Below, piece by piece: positions 37,015 to 47,469 of a stretch of DNA of 64,000 nucleotides. How positions within the stretch are numbered: the stretch's first letter is position 1; each line of letters begins with the position of its first letter. The position numbers and the translations under genes are program-made. Under the pieces are notes generated by a model that saw only the letters and a program-made list of their open reading frames with translations, made no database searches and was not told the DNA's origin. This stretch comes from Rubrivivax sp. A210. Lineage in GTDB: Bacteria > Pseudomonadota > Gammaproteobacteria > Burkholderiales > Burkholderiaceae_C. The stretch lies in assembly GCF_904426505.1 (NCBI RefSeq), contig NZ_CAJGBN010000034.1:62001-126000 (forward strand), in the 5' to 3' direction.

Positions 37015-37404
37015 TCAAGCCGCTGCCGGCGGGCCTTCGAGCAGCAGTGCGGCGACCACCGAACGTTGCTCGTTCACCAGCACGTTGTAGGTGCGGCAGG
37101 CCGCCGCCGTGTCCATGGTCTCGATGCCGATGCGGCGCTCCATGAGGGCCCGCATCAGGGCCGGCGGCGCGAAGCGGATGCGCGCGCCGCTGCCGAAGAT
37201 CACCAGCTCAGGCTGAAGCGCCACGATGGCTTCGAAGGCCGCGGCGTCCAACTGCCCGAAATCCTGCGGTGCCCATGCCCGCACCTCGCCCACCCAGGGC
37301 ACGAGCACGCTGCGGACGTAGGGCGTGGCACCCACCCAGACGCGCCCGCTGTCGTGGCGCGTGATGCTGTTGACGCCGGCTAGCGTGTCGGGCTGGAACT
37401 TCAT
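37015..37404 (-). CDS. Mth938-like (DUF498/NDUFAF3-type) protein
   Basis: A 129-residue protein of the Mth938-like family (Xcc1710/NDUFAF3 relatives). The core is FGQLDAAAFEAIVALQPELVIFGSGARIRFAPPALMRALMERRIGIETMDTAAACRTYNVLVNEQRSVVAALLL, seen here as its LVIFGSG, MDTAAACRTYN and ER/AALLL blocks. The mitochondrial relative assists complex I assembly; bacterial roles are not established. It diverges from alaA, and the start codons are about 40 nt apart. I am confident of the family, not of the job. Confidence 0.8.
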   Translation of the reverse strand: MKFQPDTLAGVNSITRHDSGRVWVGATPYVRSVLVPWVGEVRAWAPQDFGQLDAAAFEAIVALQPELVIFGSGARIRFAPPALMRALMERRIGIETMDTAAACRTYNVLVNEQRSVVAALLLEGPPAAA

Positions 37405-37442
37405 GAGTGGATAATTCTAGGTTCGCTGCAGGAGCACCCTTC

Positions 37443-38681
37443 TTGAGACCCACCTTCAAGCCCCTGACCAAGTCGGCCAAGCTGGCCAACGTGGCCTACG
37501 ACATCCGCGGCCCCGTGCTCGACAAGGCACGCCAGATGGAGGACGAAGGCCAGAAGATCATCAAGCTGAACATCGGCAACGTCGCCGCCTTCGGCCTCGA
37601 GCCGCCCGACGAGATCGTGCAGGACATGATCCGCAACCTGCCGCACTCGGCCGGCTACACCGACAGCAAGGGCCTTTTTGCGCCGCGCAAGGCGGTGGTG
37701 CATTACACGCAGGAGAAGGGCGTGAAGGGCGTCACGGTGGACGATGTCTACCTCGGCAATGGCGCCTCCGAGCTGATCCAGATGAGCATCAGCGCCCTGC
37801 TCAACGACGGCGACGAGGTGCTGATCCCGGCGCCCGACTTCCCGCTCTACACCGCGGTGGTGGGGCTATCGGGCGGGGTGCCGGTGCACTACGTCTGCGA
37901 CGAGCAGGCCGGCTGGCTGCCCGACATCGCCGACATCCGCGCCAAGATCGGCCCGCGCACGCGCGGCATCATCGTCTGCAACCCGAACAACCCCACTGGC
38001 GCGCTCTACCCCGACAACCTGCTGCTCGAGATCATCGAGCTGGCGCGCCAGCACCAGTTGGTGGTGTTTGCCGACGAGATCTACGACAAGACGCTCTACG
38101 ACGGCAACACCCACACCGCGATGGCCAGCCTGGCCGACGACGTGCTGTTCGTCAGCTTCAACGGCCTTTCCAAGAACTACCGCAGCTGCGGCTACCGCGC
38201 CGGCTGGATGGTGGTTTCGGGTGAGAAGCGCCATGCGCGCGACTACATCGAGGGCCTGAACATGCTGGCCAGCCTGCGCCTGTGCAGCAACACGCCGGGC
38301 CAGCTGGCGATCCAGACCGCCCTGGGCGGCTACCAGAGCATCAAGGATCTGGTGGCGCCCACCGGGCGCCTGTGCCGCCAGCGCGACCTGGCGCACGAAC
38401 TGCTGTCGCAGATCCCCGGCGTCAGCGTCGTCAAGCCGCGCGCCGCGCTCTACATGTTCCCGCGCCTTGACCCCGCGGTCTACCCCATCGCCGACGACCA
38501 GCAGTTCGCCTACGAGCTGCTGGCCGAGGAGAAGGTGCTGATCGTCCAGGGCACGGGCTTCAACTGGATTGCGCACGACCACTTCCGCCTCGTCTTCCTG
38601 CCCAACGTCGACGACCTGACCGAAGCCATCAAGCGCATCGAGCGCTTCCTGTCCCAATACCGCAAACGGCACTTCACATGA
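37443..38681 (+). CDS. alaA: alanine-synthesising aminotransferase (AlaA-like)
   Basis: PLP-dependent aminotransferase making alanine from pyruvate and glutamate. From the TTG at 37443 it has 412 residues; a GTG 36 nt upstream lacks an RBS, whereas AGGAG lies 8 nt before this TTG. The match to E. coli AlaA is strong: SAKLANVAYDIRGPVL, IVCNPNNPTGALY, FADEIYDK, PLP-Lys244 in NGLSKNYRSCGYRAGW, LRLCSNTPGQLAIQTALGGYQSI. The pocket loop reads NIGNVAAFGL rather than the usual NIGNPAPFGF. It overlaps hom by ATGA. Confidence 0.9.
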   Translation: MRPTFKPLTKSAKLANVAYDIRGPVLDKARQMEDEGQKIIKLNIGNVAAFGLEPPDEIVQDMIRNLPHSAGYTDSKGLFAPRKAVVHYTQEKGVKGVTVDDVYLGNGASELIQMSISALLNDGDEVLIPAPDFPLYTAVVGLSGGVPVHYVCDEQAGWLPDIADIRAKIGPRTRGIIVCNPNNPTGALYPDNLLLEIIELARQHQLVVFADEIYDKTLYDGNTHTAMASLADDVLFVSFNGLSKNYRSCGYRAGWMVVSGEKRHARDYIEGLNMLASLRLCSNTPGQLAIQTALGGYQSIKDLVAPTGRLCRQRDLAHELLSQIPGVSVVKPRAALYMFPRLDPAVYPIADDQQFAYELLAEEKVLIVQGTGFNWIAHDHFRLVFLPNVDDLTEAIKRIERFLSQYRKRHFT

Positions 38682-39991
38682 GCTCTCCCATCCAAGTCGG
38701 CCTGCTCGGCATCGGCACCGTCGGCAGCGGCACCTTCAAGGTGCTGCAGCGCAACCAGGAAGAAATCCGCCGCCGCGCCGGCCGCGGCATCGCCATCACC
38801 ATGGTGGCCGACCTCGATGTCGAGCGCGCCCGCGCCATCGTCGGCGACGCTGCCCAGGTGGTGGCCGACGCACGCCAGGTCATCGCCAACCCGGCCATCG
38901 ACATCGTGGTCGAGCTGATCGGCGGCTATGGCATCGCGCGCACCCTGGTGCTCGAGGCCATTGCGGCCGGCAAGCACGTCGTCACCGCCAACAAGGCGCT
39001 GCTGGCCGTGCATGGCACCGAGATCTTCCAGGCCGCCAGCGCCAAGGGCGTGGTCGTCGCCTTCGAGGCCGCGGTGGCCGGCGGCATCCCCATCATCAAG
39101 GCGCTGCGCGAAGGCCTCACGGCCAACCGCATCGAGTGGGTGGCCGGCATCATCAACGGCACCACCAACTTCATCCTCTCGGAGATGCGGGCCAAGGGCC
39201 TGGACTTCGGCGTCGTGCTCAAGCAGGCGCAGGAGCTGGGCTATGCCGAGGCCGACCCCACCTTCGACATCGAAGGCGTGGACGCGGCCCACAAGGCCAC
39301 CATCATGAGCGCCATCGCCTTCGGCGTGCCGGTGCAGTTCGACCGTGCCCACGTCGAGGGCATCACCGGGCTGCAGGCGGCCGACATCCGCTATGCCGAG
39401 CAGCTGGGCTACCGCATCAAGCTGCTGGGCATCACGCGCCGCCGGGAGCACGGGATCGAACTGCGCGTCCACCCCACGCTGATCCCCAGCCAGCGCCTGA
39501 TCGCCAATGTCGAGGGCGCGATGAACGCGGTGGTGGTGCAGGGCGACGCCGTCGGCACCACGCTCTACTACGGCAAGGGCGCCGGCAGCGAGCCCACCGC
39601 CAGCGCGGTGATCGCCGACCTGGTGGACATCACCCGCCTGCATGCCGCCGACCCCGAGCACCGCGTGCCCCACCTGGCCTTCCGCCCGGGCTCGATGGCG
39701 GCCACCCCCATCCTGCCCATCGCCGAGGTCATCACCGCCTTCTACCTGCGCCTGGTGGTGGCCGACAAGGCCGGCGTGCTGGCCCGCATCACCGGCATCC
39801 TGGCCGAGCATGCGATCTCCATCGACGCCGTGCTGCAGCGCGAGAGTGCCGAGGGCGAGAAGCAGACCGACCTCATCATCCTGACCCACGACACGGTCGA
39901 GGGCCGCATGGTGGCGGCGCTGGCCCAGATGCAGGCCCTGCCCACGGTGCTGGCGCCCATCGTGCGGATACGCAAGGAAGAGCTGGCGTGA
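38678..39991 (+). CDS. hom: homoserine dehydrogenase
   Basis: Reduces aspartate semialdehyde to homoserine for threonine and methionine. The 437 residues have the NAD(P) motif GLLGIGTVGSGTF, then VVTANKALLAVHG, IINGTTNFILSEM (substrate loop), YAEADPTFDIEGVDAAHK, and a C-terminal ACT domain (about 355-437, VADKAGVLARITGILAEHAISI). The ACT domain suggests threonine feedback. The start overlaps the alaA stop by ATGA and the end overlaps thrC by GTGA. Confidence 0.96.
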   Translation: MSSPIQVGLLGIGTVGSGTFKVLQRNQEEIRRRAGRGIAITMVADLDVERARAIVGDAAQVVADARQVIANPAIDIVVELIGGYGIARTLVLEAIAAGKHVVTANKALLAVHGTEIFQAASAKGVVVAFEAAVAGGIPIIKALREGLTANRIEWVAGIINGTTNFILSEMRAKGLDFGVVLKQAQELGYAEADPTFDIEGVDAAHKATIMSAIAFGVPVQFDRAHVEGITGLQAADIRYAEQLGYRIKLLGITRRREHGIELRVHPTLIPSQRLIANVEGAMNAVVVQGDAVGTTLYYGKGAGSEPTASAVIADLVDITRLHAADPEHRVPHLAFRPGSMAATPILPIAEVITAFYLRLVVADKAGVLARITGILAEHAISIDAVLQRESAEGEKQTDLIILTHDTVEGRMVAALAQMQALPTVLAPIVRIRKEELA

Positions 39992-41397
39992 ACTACATCA
40001 GCACCCGTGGCGACACCACCCCCCGCGGCTTCTGCGACATCCTGCTCGAGGGCCTGGCGCCCGATGGCGGGCTCTACCTGCCCGAGCGCTACCCCAAGGT
40101 CGACGCCGCCACGCTGGGCCGCTGGCGCAGCCTGCCCTATGCCGAGCTGGCCTTCGAGATCCTCTCGCTCTACATCGCCGACATTCCGCCGGCCGACCTG
40201 AGGCGCCTGGGCGAGGCCACCTACACCGAGGCCGTCTTCGGCACGCCGCAGATCACGCCGCTGACCCGGCTCGATGAGGGCCTCTACCTGCAAGGCCTGT
40301 CCAACGGCCCCACGCTGGCCTTCAAGGACATGGCGATGCAGCTGCTGGGCAACCTGTTCGAGTACGAGCTGGCGCGGCGCGGCGAGCAGCTCAACATCCT
40401 GGGCGCCACCAGCGGCGACACCGGCAGCGCGGCCGAGTACGCGATGCGCGGCAAGCAGGGCGTGCGCGTCTTCATGCTCAGCCCCCACGGCCGCATGAGC
40501 CCCTTCCAGCAGGCGCAGATGTTCAGCCTGCAGGACGCCAACATCCACAACATCGCCGTCGAGGGCGTGTTCGACGACTGCCAGGACATCGTCAAGGCGG
40601 TCAGCAACGACCTCGACTTCAAGCGCCGCTACAGCATTGGCACGGTCAACTCGATCAACTGGGCGCGCCTGCTGGCCCAGGTGGTTTATTACTTCGCCGG
40701 GTACTTTCAGGCCACCCGTTCCGACCATGAAGTGGTGAGCTTCGCCGTGCCCAGCGGCAACTTCGGCAACATCTGCGCCGGCCACGTGGCGCGCATGATG
40801 GGCCTGCCCATCCGTCGCCTGGTGCTGGCCACCAACGAGAACGACGTGCTCGACGAGTTCTTCCGCACCGGCACCTACCGCGTGCGTGCCACGGCCGAGA
40901 CGCACGAGACCTCGAGCCCGAGCATGGACATCAGCAAGGCCAGCAATTTCGAGCGTTTCGTGTTCGATCTGCTGGGCCGCAATGCGGCGCGCACCGCCGA
41001 GCTCTTCGGCCCGGCGCTGGCGCGCGACGGCGGCTTCACGCTGGCTGCCGCCGAGTTCGCGCCGGCCGCCAGCTACGGCTTCGTCTCGGGCCGCAGCAGC
41101 CATGCCGACCGCCTGGCGACTATCCGGGACACCTGGCAGCGCCACGGCGTGATGATCGATACCCACACGGCCGACGGCCTCAAGGTGGCGCTCGCCCACC
41201 GCGCGCCTGGCGAGACCATGATCGTGCTCGAGACCGCGCTGCCGGCCAAGTTTGCCGCCACCATCATCGAGGCCACGGGCGTGGCGCCCAAACCGCCGGC
41301 CGCGCTGGAGGGCATCGAGAACCTGCCGCGCCGCTACACCGTGATGGCGCCCGAGGTCGACACGGTCAAGCGCTTCGTCGCCATGCACTGCGCCTGA
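39988..41397 (+). CDS. thrC: threonine synthase
   Basis: PLP enzyme converting O-phosphohomoserine to threonine. It starts at a GTG overlapping the hom stop (GTGA) and has 469 residues, the long type II form. Motifs are NYISTRGDTTPRGFCDIL, the PLP-binding Lys113 in LAFKDMAMQLLGNL, ATSGDTGSAAEYAMRG and SFAVPSGNFGNICAGHVARMMGLP. The longer frame reaching back into hom is not real. moeA begins 11 nt after its stop. Confidence 0.96.
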   Translation: MNYISTRGDTTPRGFCDILLEGLAPDGGLYLPERYPKVDAATLGRWRSLPYAELAFEILSLYIADIPPADLRRLGEATYTEAVFGTPQITPLTRLDEGLYLQGLSNGPTLAFKDMAMQLLGNLFEYELARRGEQLNILGATSGDTGSAAEYAMRGKQGVRVFMLSPHGRMSPFQQAQMFSLQDANIHNIAVEGVFDDCQDIVKAVSNDLDFKRRYSIGTVNSINWARLLAQVVYYFAGYFQATRSDHEVVSFAVPSGNFGNICAGHVARMMGLPIRRLVLATNENDVLDEFFRTGTYRVRATAETHETSSPSMDISKASNFERFVFDLLGRNAARTAELFGPALARDGGFTLAAAEFAPAASYGFVSGRSSHADRLATIRDTWQRHGVMIDTHTADGLKVALAHRAPGETMIVLETALPAKFAATIIEATGVAPKPPAALEGIENLPRRYTVMAPEVDTVKRFVAMHCA

Positions 41398-41408
41398 AGA
41401 AGATTGCA

Positions 41409-42638
41409 ATGCAGGACCGCAACCTGATTACCCTGGACGAGGCGCTGGCGCGCCTGGTGGCTGGCGCGGCGCGTCTGCGCATTCTCGAGGCCGAGACCGT
41501 CTCCAGCTTCGAGGCCCTGGGTCGCGTGCTGGCGGCCGACCTGCATTCGCAGATCGACGTGCCGCCGCGCGACAACACGGCGATGGACGGCTATGCCCTG
41601 CGTGCAGCCGACGTGCCGGCGGCGGGTACGCGGCTGCCGGTGTCGCAGCGCATCCCGGCCGGCGTCGTGGGTGAGCCGCTGGTGCCCGGCAGCGCGGCGC
41701 GCATCTTCACCGGCGGCCAGCTGCCCGAGGGCGCCGACGCGGTGGTGATGCAGGAGCAGTGCGAGGCCGTTCCTGGCGATGGTCTGGGCGAGGTCGTCGT
41801 CAACCAGGTGCCGGCCGCCGGCCAATGGGTGCGCCGCCGCGGTGAAGATGTGCTGCGCGGCCACACCGTGCTGCGCCTGGGCACGCGGCTGACACCCCAG
41901 GCCCTGGGCATGGCAGCCACCGTGGGCGCCGAGACCCTGGCCGTGTGGCGGCGCCCGCGCGTGGCGCTGTTCTCCACCGGCGATGAACTCGTGCTGCCCG
42001 GCCAGCCGCTGCCGCCGGGGGCCATCTACAACTCCAATCGCCACACGCTGCGCGCGCTGCTGCAGGCCGCCGGCTGCGAAGTGCAGGACCTGGGCATCGT
42101 GCCCGACCGGCTGGACGCCACGCGCGCCGCGCTGCGCCAAGCCGCCGAGGCCAGCGATTTGATCCTCACCTCGGGCGGGGTTTCGGTGGGCGAGGAAGAC
42201 CACCTCAAGCCCGCCGTGCAGGCCGAGGGCGAGTTGCAGTCCTGGCAGGTGGCGATGAAGCCGGGCAAGCCGCTGGCCTTCGGGCGCGTCGGCAAGTCCC
42301 TGGTGATGGGGCTGCCGGGCAACCCGGTCTCGAGCTACATCACCTTTCTGCTCACGGTGGCGCCGGTGTTGCGCACGCTGCAGGGCATGGATGCCACGCC
42401 GCCCCGGCCGCTGCTGCTGCGCGCCGATTTCGACTGGCCGCGGCCCGACCGCCGGCGCGAGTTCATGCGCGCCCGCCTCAATGAGCAGGGCGGGCTGGAA
42501 CTTTTTCCCAACCAGAGCTCGGGCGTGCTGACCTCCACTGTCTGGGCCGACGGACTGATTGACAACCCCGCCGGCCAGGCGGTGAAGCGCGGCGACATGG
42601 TGCGCTTCCTGCCACTGGATACGCTGGTGTGGCGATGA
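41409..42638 (+). CDS. moeA: molybdopterin molybdenumtransferase
   Basis: Inserts molybdate into adenylylated molybdopterin. The 409-residue MoeA has DVPPRDNTAMDGYALR near the N-terminus, then IFTGGQLPEGADAVVMQE, a central MoCF domain with FSTGDELVLPGQPLPPGAIYNSN and LTSGGVSVGEEDHL, and GLPGNPVSSYITFLLTV. It overlaps moaD by ATGA. It is part of a run that joins threonine synthesis to molybdenum cofactor genes, an order I recall from other Burkholderiales. Confidence 0.95.
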   Translation: MQDRNLITLDEALARLVAGAARLRILEAETVSSFEALGRVLAADLHSQIDVPPRDNTAMDGYALRAADVPAAGTRLPVSQRIPAGVVGEPLVPGSAARIFTGGQLPEGADAVVMQEQCEAVPGDGLGEVVVNQVPAAGQWVRRRGEDVLRGHTVLRLGTRLTPQALGMAATVGAETLAVWRRPRVALFSTGDELVLPGQPLPPGAIYNSNRHTLRALLQAAGCEVQDLGIVPDRLDATRAALRQAAEASDLILTSGGVSVGEEDHLKPAVQAEGELQSWQVAMKPGKPLAFGRVGKSLVMGLPGNPVSSYITFLLTVAPVLRTLQGMDATPPRPLLLRADFDWPRPDRRREFMRARLNEQGGLELFPNQSSGVLTSTVWADGLIDNPAGQAVKRGDMVRFLPLDTLVWR

Positions 42639-42886
42639 AGGTTTCGGTGCGCTATTTCGCGGCGCTGCGCGAGGCCTTGGGGCCCGGCGAGCAGGTCGAG
42701 CTGGCCGCCGGCAGCACGCTGGGCGCGCTGCGCGACCAGCTGCTGGCGCGCGGTGGCCGCCATGCCGAGGTGCTCTCGCGCCAGCGCGCCGTGCGCTGCG
42801 CGCTCAATCAGGTGCTGGCCGACGAGGCGGCCGTGGTGGGCGAGGGCGCCGAGGTGGCCTTCTTCCCGCCGGTGACCGGAGGCTGA
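42635..42886 (+). CDS. moaD: molybdopterin synthase small subunit
   Basis: Ubiquitin-like sulfur carrier of 83 residues that donates sulfur to precursor Z in the MoaD-MoaE complex. The C-terminal FFPPVTGG ends in the required Gly-Gly. The N-terminus KVSVRYFAALREALG is typical. I use the ATG overlapping the moeA stop; a GTG 6 nt upstream is possible. Confidence 0.95.
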   Translation: MKVSVRYFAALREALGPGEQVELAAGSTLGALRDQLLARGGRHAEVLSRQRAVRCALNQVLADEAAVVGEGAEVAFFPPVTGG

Positions 42887-42891
42887 TAGCC

Positions 42892-43401
42892 ATGTCTCCC
42901 CGCGTCAGCATCCAGTCCGCAGACTTCGACCTCAGCGCCGAGGTCGCGGCGCTGCGCGCGGGTGACGGCGGCGTCGGCGCCATCGCCACATTCACCGGCA
43001 CCGTGCGCGAACGCAGCGGGGATGCCGCCATCAGCGCGATGGAGCTGGAACACTACCCTGGCATGACCGAGGCCGCCATTGAGGCCATGATCGATGCCGC
43101 AAGTGCGCGCTTCGACATCCGCGGTGCGCGCGTCATCCACCGCGTTGGCCTGCTGCAGCCGCGCGAGCAGATCGTGCTGGTGGCCGTCACCTCGGCCCAC
43201 CGCGGCCAGGCCTTCCAGGCCTGCGAGTTCCTGATGGACTACCTCAAGACCCAGGCGCCGTTCTGGAAGAAGGAAACCACGCCGGCCGGCGCGCAGTGGG
43301 TGGATGCCCGCGTCGCCGACGACGAGGCGCTGGCGCGCTGGGGCATCGCTGCCGGCAATGCGGGTGGCGGTGCTGTCGCCGCGCCAGACGCGGTCGCCTG
43401 A
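42892..43401 (+). CDS. moaE: molybdopterin synthase catalytic subunit
   Basis: Large subunit of MPT synthase, 169 residues. Diagnostic blocks are GAIATFTGTVRERSGD, ELEHYPGMTEA, VIHRVGLLQPREQIVLVAVTSAHR, and the catalytic lysines in APFWKKETTPAG. The last 20 residues are Gly/Ala-rich and probably loose. It follows moaD by 5 nt and overlaps the flavin reductase start by one base. Confidence 0.96.
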   Translation: MSPRVSIQSADFDLSAEVAALRAGDGGVGAIATFTGTVRERSGDAAISAMELEHYPGMTEAAIEAMIDAASARFDIRGARVIHRVGLLQPREQIVLVAVTSAHRGQAFQACEFLMDYLKTQAPFWKKETTPAGAQWVDARVADDEALARWGIAAGNAGGGAVAAPDAVA

Positions 43402-43877
43402 TGGACAAGCGCCGCCTGCGCACGGCCCTGGGCCGCTTTGCCACCGGCGTGACCATCGTCAGCTGCGTCGACGAAGGCGGGCGCTGGGTGGGCCTCACCG
43501 TCAGCTCCTTCTCGTCGCTGTCGCTCGAGCCGCCACTGGTGCTGTGGTCGCTGCGCCAGGAAAGCCCCAACCTGGCCGCCTTCGAGGCTGCGCCGCGCTT
43601 TGCGGTCAACGTGCTGGCCGAGGCGCAGATCGGCCTCTCGCGCCGCTTTGCCAGCAGCCATGACCACCGCTTCGGCGAAGGCGAGTGGGCGTTGGGTGCC
43701 CATGGCCAGCCGGTGCTCAAGGACGCGGTGGCGGTGTTCGAGTGCGAGACCGTCACGCGCCAGGATGCCGGCGACCACCGCCTCTACATCGGCCGTGTGC
43801 TGGCCTTTGCCGAGCACGCGCACGCGCCGCTGCTCTACCGCTCGGGCCACTACCACAGCCTCGGCGAGACCCTGTAG
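43401..43877 (+). CDS. flavin reductase-like (FMN-binding split barrel) protein
   Basis: A 158-residue NAD(P)H:flavin reductase fold. The N-terminal LGRFATGVTIVSC, VGLTVSSFSSLSLEPPLVLWSL and SPNLAAFEAAPRFAVNVLAEAQ are the family FMN-binding blocks, and GRVLAFAEHAHAPLLYRSGHYH closes it. Such proteins usually supply reduced flavin to a two-component monooxygenase, but none is adjacent. It is coupled to moaE by TGATG and is the last gene before the clpB promoter. Confidence 0.88.
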   Translation: MDKRRLRTALGRFATGVTIVSCVDEGGRWVGLTVSSFSSLSLEPPLVLWSLRQESPNLAAFEAAPRFAVNVLAEAQIGLSRRFASSHDHRFGEGEWALGAHGQPVLKDAVAVFECETVTRQDAGDHRLYIGRVLAFAEHAHAPLLYRSGHYHSLGETL

Positions 43878-43925
43878 TGCGCCGCCCGCGCGGCGGGGGG
43901 CGCCGGTCCCTGCCCGCAGCAGGGT

Positions 43926-43953
43926 CTTGATTCGTTGACGGCCGGCCCCACGT
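43926..43953 (+). promoter_or_regulatory. clpB: sigma-32 heat-shock promoter of clpB
   Basis: CTTGATT (43926-43932), 13 nt, then CCCCACGT (43946-43953) closely fits the sigma-32 consensus CTTGAAA / CCCCATNT. It ends 24 nt before the clpB ATG, with an AGGAG RBS between. Known clpB genes are RpoH-dependent. A GC hairpin lies just upstream. Confidence 0.8.
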
Positions 43954-43977
43954 TCCTTGCAACCGAGGAGCCCCGCC

Positions 43978-46578
<2,601 letters not shown>

Positions 46579-46603
46579 GGGCGGCGTGACATCCGGGCGT
46601 CTG

Positions 46604-46621
46604 CTTGCGAAGGCTTGCGAA
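46604..46621 (+). repeat. direct repeat CTTGCGAA x2
   Basis: Two CTTGCGAA copies (46604-46611, 46614-46621) with a 2-nt spacer recur every 10 bp, so they face the same side of the helix. They lie in the 119-base gap before the outer-membrane protein gene. A regulator site is possible but unproven. Confidence 0.4.
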
Positions 46622-46648
46622 AGTTTTCAGCGGGGCGGCCGATGATGG

Positions 46649-46671
46649 GAGGTGGCGCGGCGCGCCGCCTC
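46649..46671 (+). promoter_or_regulatory. leader hairpin before the outer-membrane protein gene
   Basis: GAGGTGGCGC-GGC-GCGCCGCCTC forms a 10-bp stem with one wobble pair. It lies 27 nt before the ATG at 46698 and upstream of the AAGGA RBS. It could modulate translation or be chance in GC-rich DNA. Confidence 0.3.
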
Positions 46672-46697
46672 GCCTTCATCCCATCAAGGACCGCCCC

Positions 46698-47351
46698 ATG
46701 ATCCAGGACTTCCGCTTTCCGCTTTCGCTGGTGCTTGCTGCGCTGGCTTTTCAGGCCCAGGCCGGCGAGGTCTACGCGCCCATCGGCATACCGGGCATCG
46801 GCATTGGCTATGCCCAGCCGGTGAACAGCATGTTCACGCTGCGCGCCGACTTCATGACCCTGGGCTCGCGCAGCAAGGACACCACCGAGGACGGCATCAC
46901 CTACCAGGGCCGCTACAAGCTGCAGCGCACCGCGCTGCTGGTCGACTTGTTCCCGATGGCGGGCTCGTTCCGCTTCACTGCGGGCGCCGTGCTCAGCACC
47001 TACAAGGGCACGCTCGACGCCTCGGGAGCGAGCGGCACCATCACCATAGGCGACACCACCTACACAGGCCTTTCCGCGGCCGATGGCATGAACGTGGAAA
47101 TCAAGTTTCCCAGCACCACGCCTTATCTGGGTATCGGTTGGGGCCACCAGGCCGGCAGCGGCCTGCGCTTCAGCTTCGACATCGGCGCCGCCATCGGCCG
47201 CGCCAAGCTCACGGCCTCGCCGCGCGGCCAGCTGGCCAGCGAGCCCACCATACAGGCCGACATCGACAAGGAACTGGCCGAGTTGCGCGACGGCGTCGGC
47301 AAGGTGCGCGCGATACCGCAGCTCAGCTTCGGCATCGGCTACAGCTTCTGA
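46698..47351 (+). CDS. small outer-membrane beta-barrel protein
   Basis: A 217-residue secreted protein of unrecognised family. It has a Sec signal peptide (to about residue 22, FQAQA) and alternating polar/nonpolar strands such as FTLRADFMTLGSRS, YLGIGWGHQ, and LRFSFDIGAAIG. It ends LSFGIGYSF; a terminal aromatic Phe is the BAM recognition signature. I expect about 8 strands. It stands alone downstream of clpB, with a leader hairpin and direct repeat before it. Function is not known. Confidence 0.75.
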   Translation: MIQDFRFPLSLVLAALAFQAQAGEVYAPIGIPGIGIGYAQPVNSMFTLRADFMTLGSRSKDTTEDGITYQGRYKLQRTALLVDLFPMAGSFRFTAGAVLSTYKGTLDASGASGTITIGDTTYTGLSAADGMNVEIKFPSTTPYLGIGWGHQAGSGLRFSFDIGAAIGRAKLTASPRGQLASEPTIQADIDKELAELRDGVGKVRAIPQLSFGIGYSF

Positions 47352-47396
47352 GGCGGATTCGCCTTCAACCGCCTGGCGGCGTTGGGGCGCCTCGCT

Positions 47397-47420
47397 GTGC
47401 CGAAGCACGGTCTTCGGCAC
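47397..47420. terminator. hairpin between converging genes
   Basis: GTGCCGAAG (47397-47405) and CTTCGGCAC (47412-47420) are a perfect 9-bp inverted repeat with a 6-nt loop between the barrel-protein gene and the converging roadblock-like gene. There is no U-tract on either strand. It could serve as a shared 3'-end hairpin. Confidence 0.45.
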
Positions 47421-47450
47421 CCCGCCCGGCGATACGGTCGAATGCGAACC

Positions 47451-47468
47451 CCTAAAGAGCCTAAAGAG
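47451..47468. repeat. tandem 9-bp repeat beside a stop codon
   Basis: CCTAAAGAG occurs twice in tandem (47451-47459, 47460-47468), directly beyond the stop of the minus-strand gene that ends at 47470. In the minus frame it adds an extra in-frame TAG. It looks like a recent small duplication. Confidence 0.5.
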
Positions 47469-47469
47469 G

